The notes under the pieces: model-generated
What the model was told of the DNA's origin: nothing
Database searches by the model: none
Seen by the model: only the letters and a program-made list of their open reading frames with translations
Program-made: the position numbers and the translations under genes
In this document: positions 9,401-16,036 of the stretch, piece after piece
How the letters are laid out: every line of letters starts with the position of its first letter
Numbering within the stretch: the first letter of the stretch is position 1
Origin: Akkermansiaceae bacterium
GTDB lineage: Bacteria; Verrucomicrobiota; Verrucomicrobiia; Verrucomicrobiales; Akkermansiaceae
Reading direction: 5' to 3'
Assembly (NCBI GenBank): GCA_013001695.1
Contig: JABDMC010000045.1
Span: forward strand, 1 to 43,510
DNA: 43,510 nucleotides

Positions 9401-9670
9401 AATCTCCGCGGCCGGATGTCCGGCGATTACCGCGTCGCGGTCCTCGCCGCCGAAGTTTGCTACCGGCAAGGCGACTTCGCCGGCGCGATCCGCCACCTCG
9501 AGGAAGCGCGTCGCCACGGAGACCTCGAAGCCGAGGCCCTCGCGATTCTCGGTCTCTCGCAGCAGGGAGCAAACGAGACCGTGGAAGCGGCAACCAATCT
9601 CCGCAAGGCGCTCGACGCCGGCCTGACCGGACCTCTCCTGGAAGAGGCGCAGGAATCTTTGCCGCGCTGA
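6431..9670 (+). CDS. prsT: PrsT-like TPR-repeat lipoprotein of the PEP-CTERM/exosortase system
   Basis: Predicted membrane lipoprotein acting as a protein-protein scaffold. The N-terminus has a basic region, a hydrophobic stretch and lipobox LGAC with the acylated cysteine at residue 29. The rest of the 1079 residues is an almost uninterrupted array of tetratricopeptide repeats. The first (AAKGDFSAARIEYRNVLKHA) matches the opening of TIGR02917 (PrsT) proteins, which accompany exosortase and PrsK/PrsR. It is somewhat longer than the roughly 900 residues I recall for the family. A PrsR-like regulator and an exosortase lie in the same window, which supports the assignment. A plain TPR lipoprotein is the alternative. 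Bases 6220-6430 upstream show no clear promoter. Confidence 0.75.
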   Translation: MRSTTRSLHPASWGPRLTLVLLAAFLGACSEKDESSRHLERADKLAAKGDFSAARIEYRNVLKHAPQNGRALRQLGSIWTADGAPLRALPYLLRARDQSPSDAAVRMDLARTLRALGKGAEAREEAKAVLEQHPAHEEAVLLLAETARTEEEIRECRAHLEQAGIEPKSGPAYHLALALLAMKESNLTAAESEAQKALALGPDSYHAHLAIARIREAQGSMKAAETALEDAVEFAPTRSHARIEIANFHLRRGDRAKAREVLEAIKAATPGYLPAANSLAMIALRERDLERALKETSHVLARDRSNYDARMLKAQAQLAMGNPTEAVATLEELDAQFPGLPPTKIQLARTYAREGRTGKALATLGHVLERYPMHQEARLLEAQLRLQNGEPAAAIESMSSLLRSEPNLPMARTLLAHAYSAAGRFDEALEIHRARTQEFPENPESHIMVGLIERMRGHADAARTALLRAEELAPGLPLVAAQLIGLDLEAEKPDAARARSERLLEAHPDSAAAHFLKASIEAHVRNWDVAEDTLKKCLQLDPDYGRAYAMLISIYLETERLEEARRELGDFLAKDPDNPAALQRLASIEQQLGDIPAATKNYEAVLAVAPDSSVAQNNLAVLYLAHGGRTEEAYQLAMKARVANPDDAAIADTLGWIVFHRGEYRRALALLEESSSRLGDNPEVLYHLGRARQAMGDVDGARSAYTAALAAAPQFGGRTEAALQLELLDALETRPPPSTKALEDLMARHPKDPVPRLALAASLERAGKSAEAAALYHGALELNPDLLPAHTALARLYSGSLARPEQALAHAKDARALAPEDVAVLATLGASALEAGKADWAYNLLKESTRVDSDDSGILVTLARSAYRTGRAAEAEAVMNRAQELSKGGPEAENIDTFLRMLRLVRDPDRLVAADAEIEEALQRDPARLPALMAGAKASVLKGRQDAAKTAYREILESAPGFSLAQIELAFLLSRSGDSTDLEAAAEMARNLRGRMSGDYRVAVLAAEVCYRQGDFAGAIRHLEEARRHGDLEAEALAILGLSQQGANETVEAATNLRKALDAGLTGPLLEEAQESLPR

Positions 9671-10071
9671 ACTTCCCGGCGGCAGGGCGCTCCACAGCGG
9701 CCGCGGTTATTGACACCGACCGGTCCCACTATCGGACGATCACGCGAAGAAGGAGAAGAAGCGGGGTGTCGTCTCCCTCCCCCGTCGTCCCGAACTTTTG
9801 TCCGGATCGTCGTCGCGTGAAGTGTTCTACTGACCGCCGGTGGACGGTTGAGAGCCTGTAATTTCGCCCTTGCACAGGTACGGCAGATTGGTTTTACGGG
9901 GGGGAATCGTTGTTACCCAGAAATTTCACCCACCGCGACGCTGTCAGCATCGACAACACCTGAAGAAGGGTGCTTCGTTGCATCGACGAAGCAGCCGCTC
10001 CGCCCAATGCCGCCGGGTGCGGCGATTTTGCGCACGCCGCCCGCTGAAGTGCGCGCCGTCAACGGAACCGG
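9671..10071 (+). other. 401-bp non-coding stretch with hairpins before the FN3 gene
   Basis: No coding frame is convincing here. The last 110 bases carry two successive hairpins: TGCTTCGT/ACGAAGCA (9971-9993) and GCCGC/GCGGC (10009-10023), the latter followed by ATTTT. This could be a leader or attenuator of the gene at 10072. TTGACA occurs at 9710-9715 but without a credible -10. Confidence 0.4.
9971..9993 (+). repeat. Perfect 8-bp inverted repeat (hairpin) upstream of the FN3 gene
   Basis: TGCTTCGT (9971-9978) is repeated inverted as ACGAAGCA (9986-9993) across a 7-base loop TGCATCG. It could be an RNA hairpin in the leader or a dimeric operator. A GG-N10-GC pair at 9968-9981 with a good TTGCAT half overlaps it, but the -24 half is poor. 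Confidence 0.45.
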
Positions 10072-11514
10072 ATGAATCAGTTCAGCGCCCGTGGGAACGC
10101 CGTATGCCCAACCGCCCGCCCGCCCATGCCCCGTCGTGGTAACGCCCCGATTGTCCGGAACGCTTTCGCCCCCGCAGCATTACTGGTCTTCCTGTCCGCC
10201 ATGTCACCGCTGGCGGCTGACACCTCGGTCCGCTTGTCGTGGAATCCCGTGTTGGAGCCCGGGGTAACCGGATACCGCGTCTACTACGCCACCGCTCACG
10301 GGGGAGAGGAACATGGAATGCAGGTCGGCAACCAGACCACCGCCGTGCTCCGCGGCCTCGCGCCGAGTACCACCTATTCGATCCACGTCACGGCCTACAA
10401 TATCTTCGGTTTGGAGAGTCCGCCATCCGACCGGGTGGTCTTGCACACCGAGCCCGAAAACTTCCGCATCAAGCTTGATGAGCTCGGGGTGAACTTGACG
10501 ATCGATGGCAAGTCCGGCGAAAGCTACGATCTGCTCGAATCGGAGGACCTGCAAACTTGGCGCAAGTTGAAGACCCTTCACAACCTCACGGGCACCTGTC
10601 ATTTCTTCCGGCCGGTCGACGTCGATGAACACCCGCGGCGCTTCTATCGTCTCGAACCGAAGGGGGAGACTTTCCCGGTGTGGATGGCCATGGCCGGACG
10701 AAGCAACCCGCTTGCCGATGACAACGGCGATGGAATCAGCAATCTGGTCACCTACGGGACGGGGGCCGACCTGTTGTCCAGTCCCCGCGAGGCCCGCCTG
10801 GAGACCAACCTTGCACAAGCCTGGGTGTCCGGGGAATTGTCCCGGATCGTCACGGTGAGTTACACCTTGCGGGAGAACCTGTCCGGGGTGATCCCCATTC
10901 TCGAGTGCTCGACCGACCTGCAGACCTGGGAAGATGCGCGGGAATTCACGATCGTGCTTTCAACGACCTCGAACGGCAACGGGACCCATACCGTCACGAC
11001 CCGGCTTCCCCACAGTCCGGGCCAGAGTCCTTCCCGGGTCTGTTTCTACCGGCTTCGCTTCCAGCTGGAAACTCCCCCCGCTCCCCCGCAGTCGTTCTGG
11101 AATTGGATGGCGGCGTGGAACCGGATCGATCCCTACACGGACGACGACGGATATGGCCTCAACAATATCCTCACCTATGCGAGCGGGGCCGATTTGACAT
11201 CCGGCCCGCGCGGCGCCCTCCTTTCACTGGATACCGCCATGTTCACGGTCGGCGGGGTGCGCAGCCGGTATCGGGTATTCAATTACGACCTGCGGGAACA
11301 TTTGACGGAACTGACGCCCGTGTTCCAAACCTCGACCGACCTCGAAACATGGCACGATGCGCATGATTCGACGGTCGAGATTTCGAGCTTTTCGAACGGG
11401 GACGGCACGCGGTCGATCTATGTGCGGGAGGCGGCCCCGGCCTCCGGGTCCCCGGATCCGCGGCGGTTCTACCGGCTGCACTTTCCGCTGGATATCGGCG
11501 GGACGACCGAGTGA
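10072..11514 (+). CDS. Secreted FN3-domain protein with two tandem verrucomicrobial-type repeats
   Basis: Function unknown; predicted to be exported. A signal sequence (FAPAALLVFLSAM...LAAD) ends near residue 50; the ATG at 10126 would give a more standard length than the one at 10072. Residues 52-135 form an FN3 domain (SVRLSWNPVLEPGVTGYRVYY). Two similar units follow at about 203-330 and 343-470. Each begins with WMAM/WNWMAAW and D-D-N/D-G, runs through an LVTYGTGADL or ILTYASGADL motif, and ends with a strand block STDLQTWEDA / STDLETWHDA and FYRLxF. A third half-unit lies at 140-195. There is no membrane anchor or sorting tail. It converges on prsR. Confidence 0.65.
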   Translation: MNQFSARGNAVCPTARPPMPRRGNAPIVRNAFAPAALLVFLSAMSPLAADTSVRLSWNPVLEPGVTGYRVYYATAHGGEEHGMQVGNQTTAVLRGLAPSTTYSIHVTAYNIFGLESPPSDRVVLHTEPENFRIKLDELGVNLTIDGKSGESYDLLESEDLQTWRKLKTLHNLTGTCHFFRPVDVDEHPRRFYRLEPKGETFPVWMAMAGRSNPLADDNGDGISNLVTYGTGADLLSSPREARLETNLAQAWVSGELSRIVTVSYTLRENLSGVIPILECSTDLQTWEDAREFTIVLSTTSNGNGTHTVTTRLPHSPGQSPSRVCFYRLRFQLETPPAPPQSFWNWMAAWNRIDPYTDDDGYGLNNILTYASGADLTSGPRGALLSLDTAMFTVGGVRSRYRVFNYDLREHLTELTPVFQTSTDLETWHDAHDSTVEISSFSNGDGTRSIYVREAAPASGSPDPRRFYRLHFPLDIGGTTE

Positions 11515-11563
11515 CCAGTCCTCCACGGCGCGCCCGGCCGCCGCATCCACCCCCGGTGCCTGG

Positions 11564-11594
11564 AAAAAAAAATCCCGGGAATGGCTTCCCGGGA
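11564..11594 (-). terminator. Strong intrinsic terminator of prsR
   Basis: A 9-bp perfect stem, TCCCGGGAA (11573-11581) with TTCCCGGGA (11586-11594), has a 4-base loop. On the minus strand it is followed by nine T (A 11564-11572 on the plus strand). It lies about 50 bases past the prsR stop and closes the long minus-strand series of genes. Confidence 0.9.
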
Positions 11595-11647
11595 CTTGCG
11601 GTGGCGCGTGGTTCGCACCTTGATGGGCTGGATCGCCGCGACGACTC

Positions 11648-13015
11648 TCAGCACCTCCGGGACTTTTCGCGCTCGATTCCCAGCTTGTTCATCAGCTCAT
11701 ACAGGGTCGGCCGGCTGATCTCGAGGGCTGCGGCCGCTGCGGTGACCTTCCCGCCGTGCCGCCGAAGGGCGCGCTCCACCAGTTCACGTTCGACCTTCTC
11801 GCGAGCCTTGCGAAGGGTGAGCGGCGCCGCCTGGGCGGCGAGATCGGCGAGCTCCATGTCCTCGATCGTGATGCGTTTGCCCTCCGCCATGATGACCGCG
11901 CGCTGCACGCGGTTTTGCAGTTCCCGGATATTTCCCCGCCAGCGCGCCACGCGAACGGCGTCCAGCGTCTGTGGCGCGAACATCAATCCGCTTGCACGGA
12001 TCTGCTCGGCGAACCTCTGCAGGAAGTCCTGTGCAAGGAGGACAACATCCTCGCCCCGCTCGCGCAGGGGGGGGACCCGGCAAACCACCACGGCCAACCG
12101 GAAGTAGAGATCCTCCCGAAAAGTGCCTTCCCGCACCTGTTCCTCGAGATCGGAATTGGTCGCGGCGAGGATGCGCGTTTCCACCTCGACCTTGCTCCGC
12201 CCGCCGACCCGCTGAACGCGATTGTCCTGAAGGAACCGCAGCAACTTGACCTGAACCGGCGCCGGGAGGGCACCAACCTCGTCGAGAAACAGGGTTCCGC
12301 CGGACGCGGATGCGATGAGCCCCTCCCGCCGCGTGAGAGCCCCCGTGAAGGCCCCCTTCTCGTGACCAAACAATTCACTTTCGAGGAGGTGTTCCGGGAT
12401 CGCGCTGCAATTGATCGCAATGAAGGGGCGGCTTGCGAGGTAGCTGCGCCGGTGGATGGCACGGGCCACCATTTCCTTTCCGGTCCCGCTCTCCCCGAGA
12501 ATCAGCACGGGGACGTTCGAATCCGCCACCTTCCGAACGGTCGTGAAGAGCTCCCTCATCGCGGGGCTCTTCCCGATCATTCCCTCAAAGCAGGTTTCCT
12601 CTCCTTGTTCCTGGCCTTCCCGGTGCTCCCGCTCGAGATTCGCGACGTAGATGCAACGCTGCAGCAAGAACTGCAGCTTCTCGACATTGACCGGCTTGCA
12701 ATGAAAATCGGAGGCGCCCGCTCCCACCGCACGCACGGCGTTGTCCCGTTCCTCCTGCCCCGACACGACAATGACACGCGCGAACCGGTCCAAGGAGAGG
12801 ATACCCGAGAGGGTCTGCATCCCTTCGTCGGGCAGGTGGGGGTTCGGGGGAAGCCCGAGATCAAGGAGGGTCACCGCGGGTCGCCCGGCCTTGAATTGCT
12901 CCAGGGCGCTGAGGCGGTCCTCGGCTAACAGGATTTCGTAATCATTCCCCAGAGCTCCGATCATCTGGGTGCGGATTCCCTCGCCATCGTCAACTATCAG
13001 AATGCTTGGCTTCAT
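11648..13015 (-). CDS. prsR: PrsR-like sigma-54-dependent response regulator
   Basis: Transcription activator, probably for exosortase/polysaccharide genes. Domain order in 455 residues: receiver domain (acidic pair D9/D10, phospho-acceptor D52, S85, K107), AAA+ sigma-54 interaction domain (Walker A GESGTGKE at 174-181, GAFTGA loop at 221-226, Walker B GGTLFLDEVG near 240) and a C-terminal Fis-type helix-turn-helix (AAAALEISRPTLYELMNKLG). An intact GAFTGA means it should contact sigma-54. The architecture and the PrsT/exosortase neighbours fit TIGR02915 (PEP-CTERM-box response regulator). Its start lies three bases after the stop of a histidine kinase remnant, so the usual kinase partner seems lost. 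An NtrC-type regulator of another process is the alternative. Confidence 0.85.
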   Translation of the reverse strand: MKPSILIVDDGEGIRTQMIGALGNDYEILLAEDRLSALEQFKAGRPAVTLLDLGLPPNPHLPDEGMQTLSGILSLDRFARVIVVSGQEERDNAVRAVGAGASDFHCKPVNVEKLQFLLQRCIYVANLEREHREGQEQGEETCFEGMIGKSPAMRELFTTVRKVADSNVPVLILGESGTGKEMVARAIHRRSYLASRPFIAINCSAIPEHLLESELFGHEKGAFTGALTRREGLIASASGGTLFLDEVGALPAPVQVKLLRFLQDNRVQRVGGRSKVEVETRILAATNSDLEEQVREGTFREDLYFRLAVVVCRVPPLRERGEDVVLLAQDFLQRFAEQIRASGLMFAPQTLDAVRVARWRGNIRELQNRVQRAVIMAEGKRITIEDMELADLAAQAAPLTLRKAREKVERELVERALRRHGGKVTAAAAALEISRPTLYELMNKLGIEREKSRRC

Positions 13016-13018
13016 CTG

Positions 13019-13180
13019 TCATCTGGGTTGTGTTCGGGTAAGGGTGACACGAAATTCGGTTCCCAAGCGCGGCGGACCCTGGACACTGGTCTTGCCGTGA
13101 TGGGCTTATGTGATCTTCCTGGACTGGAGCATCCCGATACCAGGTCCCCCGCTCGTCGCGGAGCGCAAGGGCCTGAGATG
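13019..13180 (-). pseudogene. Decayed histidine kinase C-terminal end (PrsK-like remnant)
   Basis: Read on the minus strand, one frame gives GGPGIGMLQSRKIT, a stop (TAA, 13106-13108), then AHHGKTSV...LGTEFRVTL and a final stop at 13019-13021. The two parts together match the G2 box and end of a histidine kinase ATPase domain (GTGIGL-x-x-SRKI-x-E-AHHG ... GTxFxVxLP). The stop falls where a glutamate is usual, so a single GAA-to-TAA change would explain it. The end lies three bases before prsR, the usual kinase-regulator arrangement. Upstream the frame gives no ATPase N box or full kinase. I infer a broken prsK; an assembly error is the alternative. Confidence 0.6.
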
Positions 13181-13574
13181 GGCATCTGTCACGAACGGCA
13201 CCTGGTTGAGCCGGATTGCGGCAGTCCTCCTTGTGCGGGATTTCGCAATCGTTGTCCCGTGAAGCGGTGAGAGGCTGGCAAGGTGCGGGTGCGGGAGATG
13301 GGTGCCAGCCCGATGACGACATGGCTTGTCCGCCACCGGGCCGTGCCGACGAAAGCGCGGAAGGTGTCTTCCAGGTTCACCAGGGGATGAAGGACGCCGG
13401 GAATCAGAATCGAGCCAGGGAACTTGGCGGGTGGCCGGGCCCGCGCCGGCGGACGTCAACCCCATCGCCGGAATGACCAGCCAGTCGGGCGGCCCGGCTG
13501 CGGCCGGTGGCATGGTTGTCGGGCCGGGCTTTCCGGACGCCCCCCCGCCCTTCCCTTGAGTGGACGGCGCGGCC
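13181..13574 (-). other. Non-coding stretch, probably the rest of the decayed kinase gene
   Basis: No intact gene on either strand. On the minus strand around 13330-13400 a different frame reads VLHPLVNLEDTFRAFVGTAR, which loosely resembles a histidine kinase dimerisation/H box (HDLxNL...). It lies too close to the ATPase end for an intact kinase, so deletions and frameshifts would be required. This is speculative. Confidence 0.35.
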
Positions 13575-15305
13575 CTAGAATGCGACTTCAATGCCCAGGA
13601 CGCCCTGCAGGCGCTTCCAGTCAGAGACCCCGGAATTCCCGGACCATTGAAGGGACGAGTTGAGCACGACATCCTGGCCGGAAAGAACGCGGACGTAGTC
13701 GATCGCCAGCCGGTAGCCGTCCGAATCACGGGAGGCCGGTGCTGCTCCGAAAACCGAATCGAACTGGGTATTGGTGAGCGTCCCGCGACATGTCAGCGAG
13801 CCGCGCGGGAGTTTCCTGGTGGCCGCCAACTGCAGGGTCCGGTCGTTCACGGACACGCCGCTCGCGCTCGGCGAGGGGTTCGTGCTGACAAAGACGGTGC
13901 CGTCGAGATTCCAATCGTTGCTTGGCGTGTAGATGCAGGACAGGCGCCCCGTCAGCCGTTGGCTCCCCCCTCCGACCTGACCGAATTCGGTGACGACCGC
14001 CTGGTTGATGGCTGCATACCCGAGACCGCCTTCCAGGATAATCCGGTTGTTCGGCTGGTAGCTCAGGTCAACTGCACCCGTGAACCCCGCGCTATCGCCG
14101 GATGAAGCGGTGCCGTCGGCTTGCTCCACCCCGGCTGAGATCTGGATGGTGAAGGCCTCGTCGGGGGTGTAGGCCGCCACCGCGCTCAGGGCCCACGACG
14201 AACGATCCCCCAGCGCCCCCGAGCTGGTCTCCACGTGGCGGATGGAAGGGCCGACATTCAGAAAGGGCGAAGCCCGCCAGAAAGCCGTGGCGTTCAGGAC
14301 GTAGGTCTCGGAATCCGACACCCCCACCCCGTCGTCCTCCCGGGAAAAGGCCTGCCAGGCCGCCTCGAGAAAGGAACGGGCGGAGATATCGTAGAGGGCA
14401 TCCACCACCAGACCGTAACTCTGCCTGTCGACGCGGGTTCCCACGATGCGGTCCGCCACCGAGAACTTCCCAAAGTCGAGGGTGGCGGCGATCTCCCCTT
14501 TGGCCCCTCGGAAGCGGGCCTCGATCTCGGCGCTGTGATCGATGGTATCCAGGCTGGATTCGTCGAGGTAGCGGCGGACCAGGGGCATGTAGCGGGCCGT
14601 CACCACACCCCGAACCTCCTCGGGCGCGGACCGGAATTCAAAGGTCGGGGACAGGAGGGCGGCAAGGTCGGAATCTTCGCCGCTCTCCTCGAGGAACAGG
14701 TTTGAATCGTACAAGACGCTCGCGCCCAGGCTGAACCGGAATCCTTGGCGCAACAAGGGAGCCCTGACCGGGAAAGACAGGAACTCTTCCGTCAGAACGC
14801 GGGAGCTGAACCTCTCGCGGGGAATGACCCAGCTTTCAGTGTCCTCCAAGCTCTGGTCCGCAAGGCGGTCATCGATGAAGCTCAATTCGTCGGACAATTC
14901 CTCCTCGGTATCCGGCTGGCGCTCGAGCCAATTCCGCACCTCGCTCAGGGCGGGATCTTCGACGGGGGGGTCATCGAGCTCCCCGGGGTCGGGGGTATCC
15001 GGCGACGCGTCCTTTTTCGGAAGCGCCCCCGCGTCATCGCCGGCCCGGTCCTCCGGACGCGGGGGAGGCAGCATCAGCGGGTCACCCGGAAGCTCGGGCG
15101 CCGGAAGGCCGTTCTCCGGAGGATCGGCGGGTTCCTCCTCGTCCTCGAGGCCCACCAACTCGGCGGCAGGGGAAGAGCGATCGACGCCCTGCGTGCGGGC
15201 CGCCGGTGCGAGGCACCACAAGCAGACGCCAGACATCCACGCTGCCATCGCGACTGCGCGGCCCGCAGTGGCGTCAACGATCGCGGGTTGTCGGCGAATC
15301 CTCAT
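13575..15305 (-). CDS. Outer-membrane beta-barrel protein of the exosortase/polysaccharide locus
   Basis: Predicted outer-membrane barrel. The N-terminus from the ATG at 15305 gives a signal peptide (GRAVAMAAWMSGVCLWCLAPAARTQG). An acidic, proline-rich linker to about residue 160 comes next (EDEEEPADPPENG, GDPLMLPPPRPED). The remainder is alternating amphipathic strands with many Y, R, S and aromatic girdle residues (GFRFSLGASVLYDSNLFLEE, NNRIILEGGLGYAAINQ). It ends in ...GIEVAF with C-terminal phenylalanine, the BAM recognition signature. A GTG at 15407 with GAGAGG upstream and a 4-base overlap with the preceding gene is an alternative start that adds 34 residues. Its role may be like the barrel proteins that accompany EpsH/XrtA loci. 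Confidence 0.75.
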   Translation of the reverse strand: MRIRRQPAIVDATAGRAVAMAAWMSGVCLWCLAPAARTQGVDRSSPAAELVGLEDEEEPADPPENGLPAPELPGDPLMLPPPRPEDRAGDDAGALPKKDASPDTPDPGELDDPPVEDPALSEVRNWLERQPDTEEELSDELSFIDDRLADQSLEDTESWVIPRERFSSRVLTEEFLSFPVRAPLLRQGFRFSLGASVLYDSNLFLEESGEDSDLAALLSPTFEFRSAPEEVRGVVTARYMPLVRRYLDESSLDTIDHSAEIEARFRGAKGEIAATLDFGKFSVADRIVGTRVDRQSYGLVVDALYDISARSFLEAAWQAFSREDDGVGVSDSETYVLNATAFWRASPFLNVGPSIRHVETSSGALGDRSSWALSAVAAYTPDEAFTIQISAGVEQADGTASSGDSAGFTGAVDLSYQPNNRIILEGGLGYAAINQAVVTEFGQVGGGSQRLTGRLSCIYTPSNDWNLDGTVFVSTNPSPSASGVSVNDRTLQLAATRKLPRGSLTCRGTLTNTQFDSVFGAAPASRDSDGYRLAIDYVRVLSGQDVVLNSSLQWSGNSGVSDWKRLQGVLGIEVAF

Positions 15306-15403
15306 GAGTTCGGGGTTAGCAAAGCCGCCACTTCGTAGCAAGGCTGGTTTCCGGGCGCCGGGAATCGTCCTCCGCCGGCTTGAAATCCCGCGAAGCGGCT
15401 GCT

Positions 15404-16036
15404 TCACCAGCGCCTCTCGGAGACATGGATGATGTCGTAGGGGGACAGGTAGAACGCGCCACCGCCCCGTTCACCGATGAGATTCAAGTCGTAGCGCCGG
15501 CGGGTTCCCTTGTGGGTGCGCATCACGGTCACCTTCCGCGGGTTGGCGGAAGGGGAAAACCCTCCGGCTTCCATAATGGCTTCGAGGGCGGTCATCGGGC
15601 GGGTGAGCGGAATCTTCGAAGGCCGGAGTACCTGGCCGCTGACATAGACCGCCGCCGCCACCTGGTCGAGAATGACGATGACCTCCGGATTCCTCAAATG
15701 GGGGCGATAGCGACGCTCGAGGTCCCGCTGCAGCCCGGACACGGATTTCCCGGCGGCGCTCACGTCCCCGAGGATCGGCAGACTCACGGTCCCGTCGGCC
15801 CGTATTCTCTGCCCCATGCTCAGTTCCGTGGCGCCGGGAAACGAGAGGCTGATCACATCGCCCGGGGCGAGGATGCTGCCCTTGCTGGAACCTTCCGCCA
15901 CCTGCGGGATGGGTTCCTGCACGACTCCCGGTGCAAATTCCGTGCAGGCCGCCATGCTGAGCGCGGCCAGGCACAAGACCAGTATGCCGAACCTCCGGCC
16001 GATGACGGGATGTTCGACTTGCTGCTTATTGTTCAT
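15404..16036 (-). CDS. Wza-type polysaccharide export lipoprotein
   Basis: Predicted outer-membrane/periplasmic lipoprotein that helps carry polysaccharide across the envelope. Lipobox MAAC places the acylated cysteine at residue 31. A poly-export domain follows (LAPGDVISLSFPGATELSMGQ, RADGTVSLPILGDVSAAGKS) and then one SLBB-like domain (VYVSGQVLRPSKIPLTRPMTALEAI). At 210 residues it is about half the length of E. coli Wza and lacks its extra domains, as in EpsA/XrtA-type exporters. It overlaps the exosortase gene by 11 bases, and the beta-barrel gene is next. No Wzc/chain-length regulator accompanies it. Confidence 0.9.
   Translation of the reverse strand: MNNKQQVEHPVIGRRFGILVLCLAALSMAACTEFAPGVVQEPIPQVAEGSSKGSILAPGDVISLSFPGATELSMGQRIRADGTVSLPILGDVSAAGKSVSGLQRDLERRYRPHLRNPEVIVILDQVAAAVYVSGQVLRPSKIPLTRPMTALEAIMEAGGFSPSANPRKVTVMRTHKGTRRRYDLNLIGERGGGAFYLSPYDIIHVSERRW

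Noticed and set aside
13181-13574. Intact histidine kinase gene
   Set aside because: No frame holds a full dimerisation-plus-ATPase module; only fragments can be recognised.
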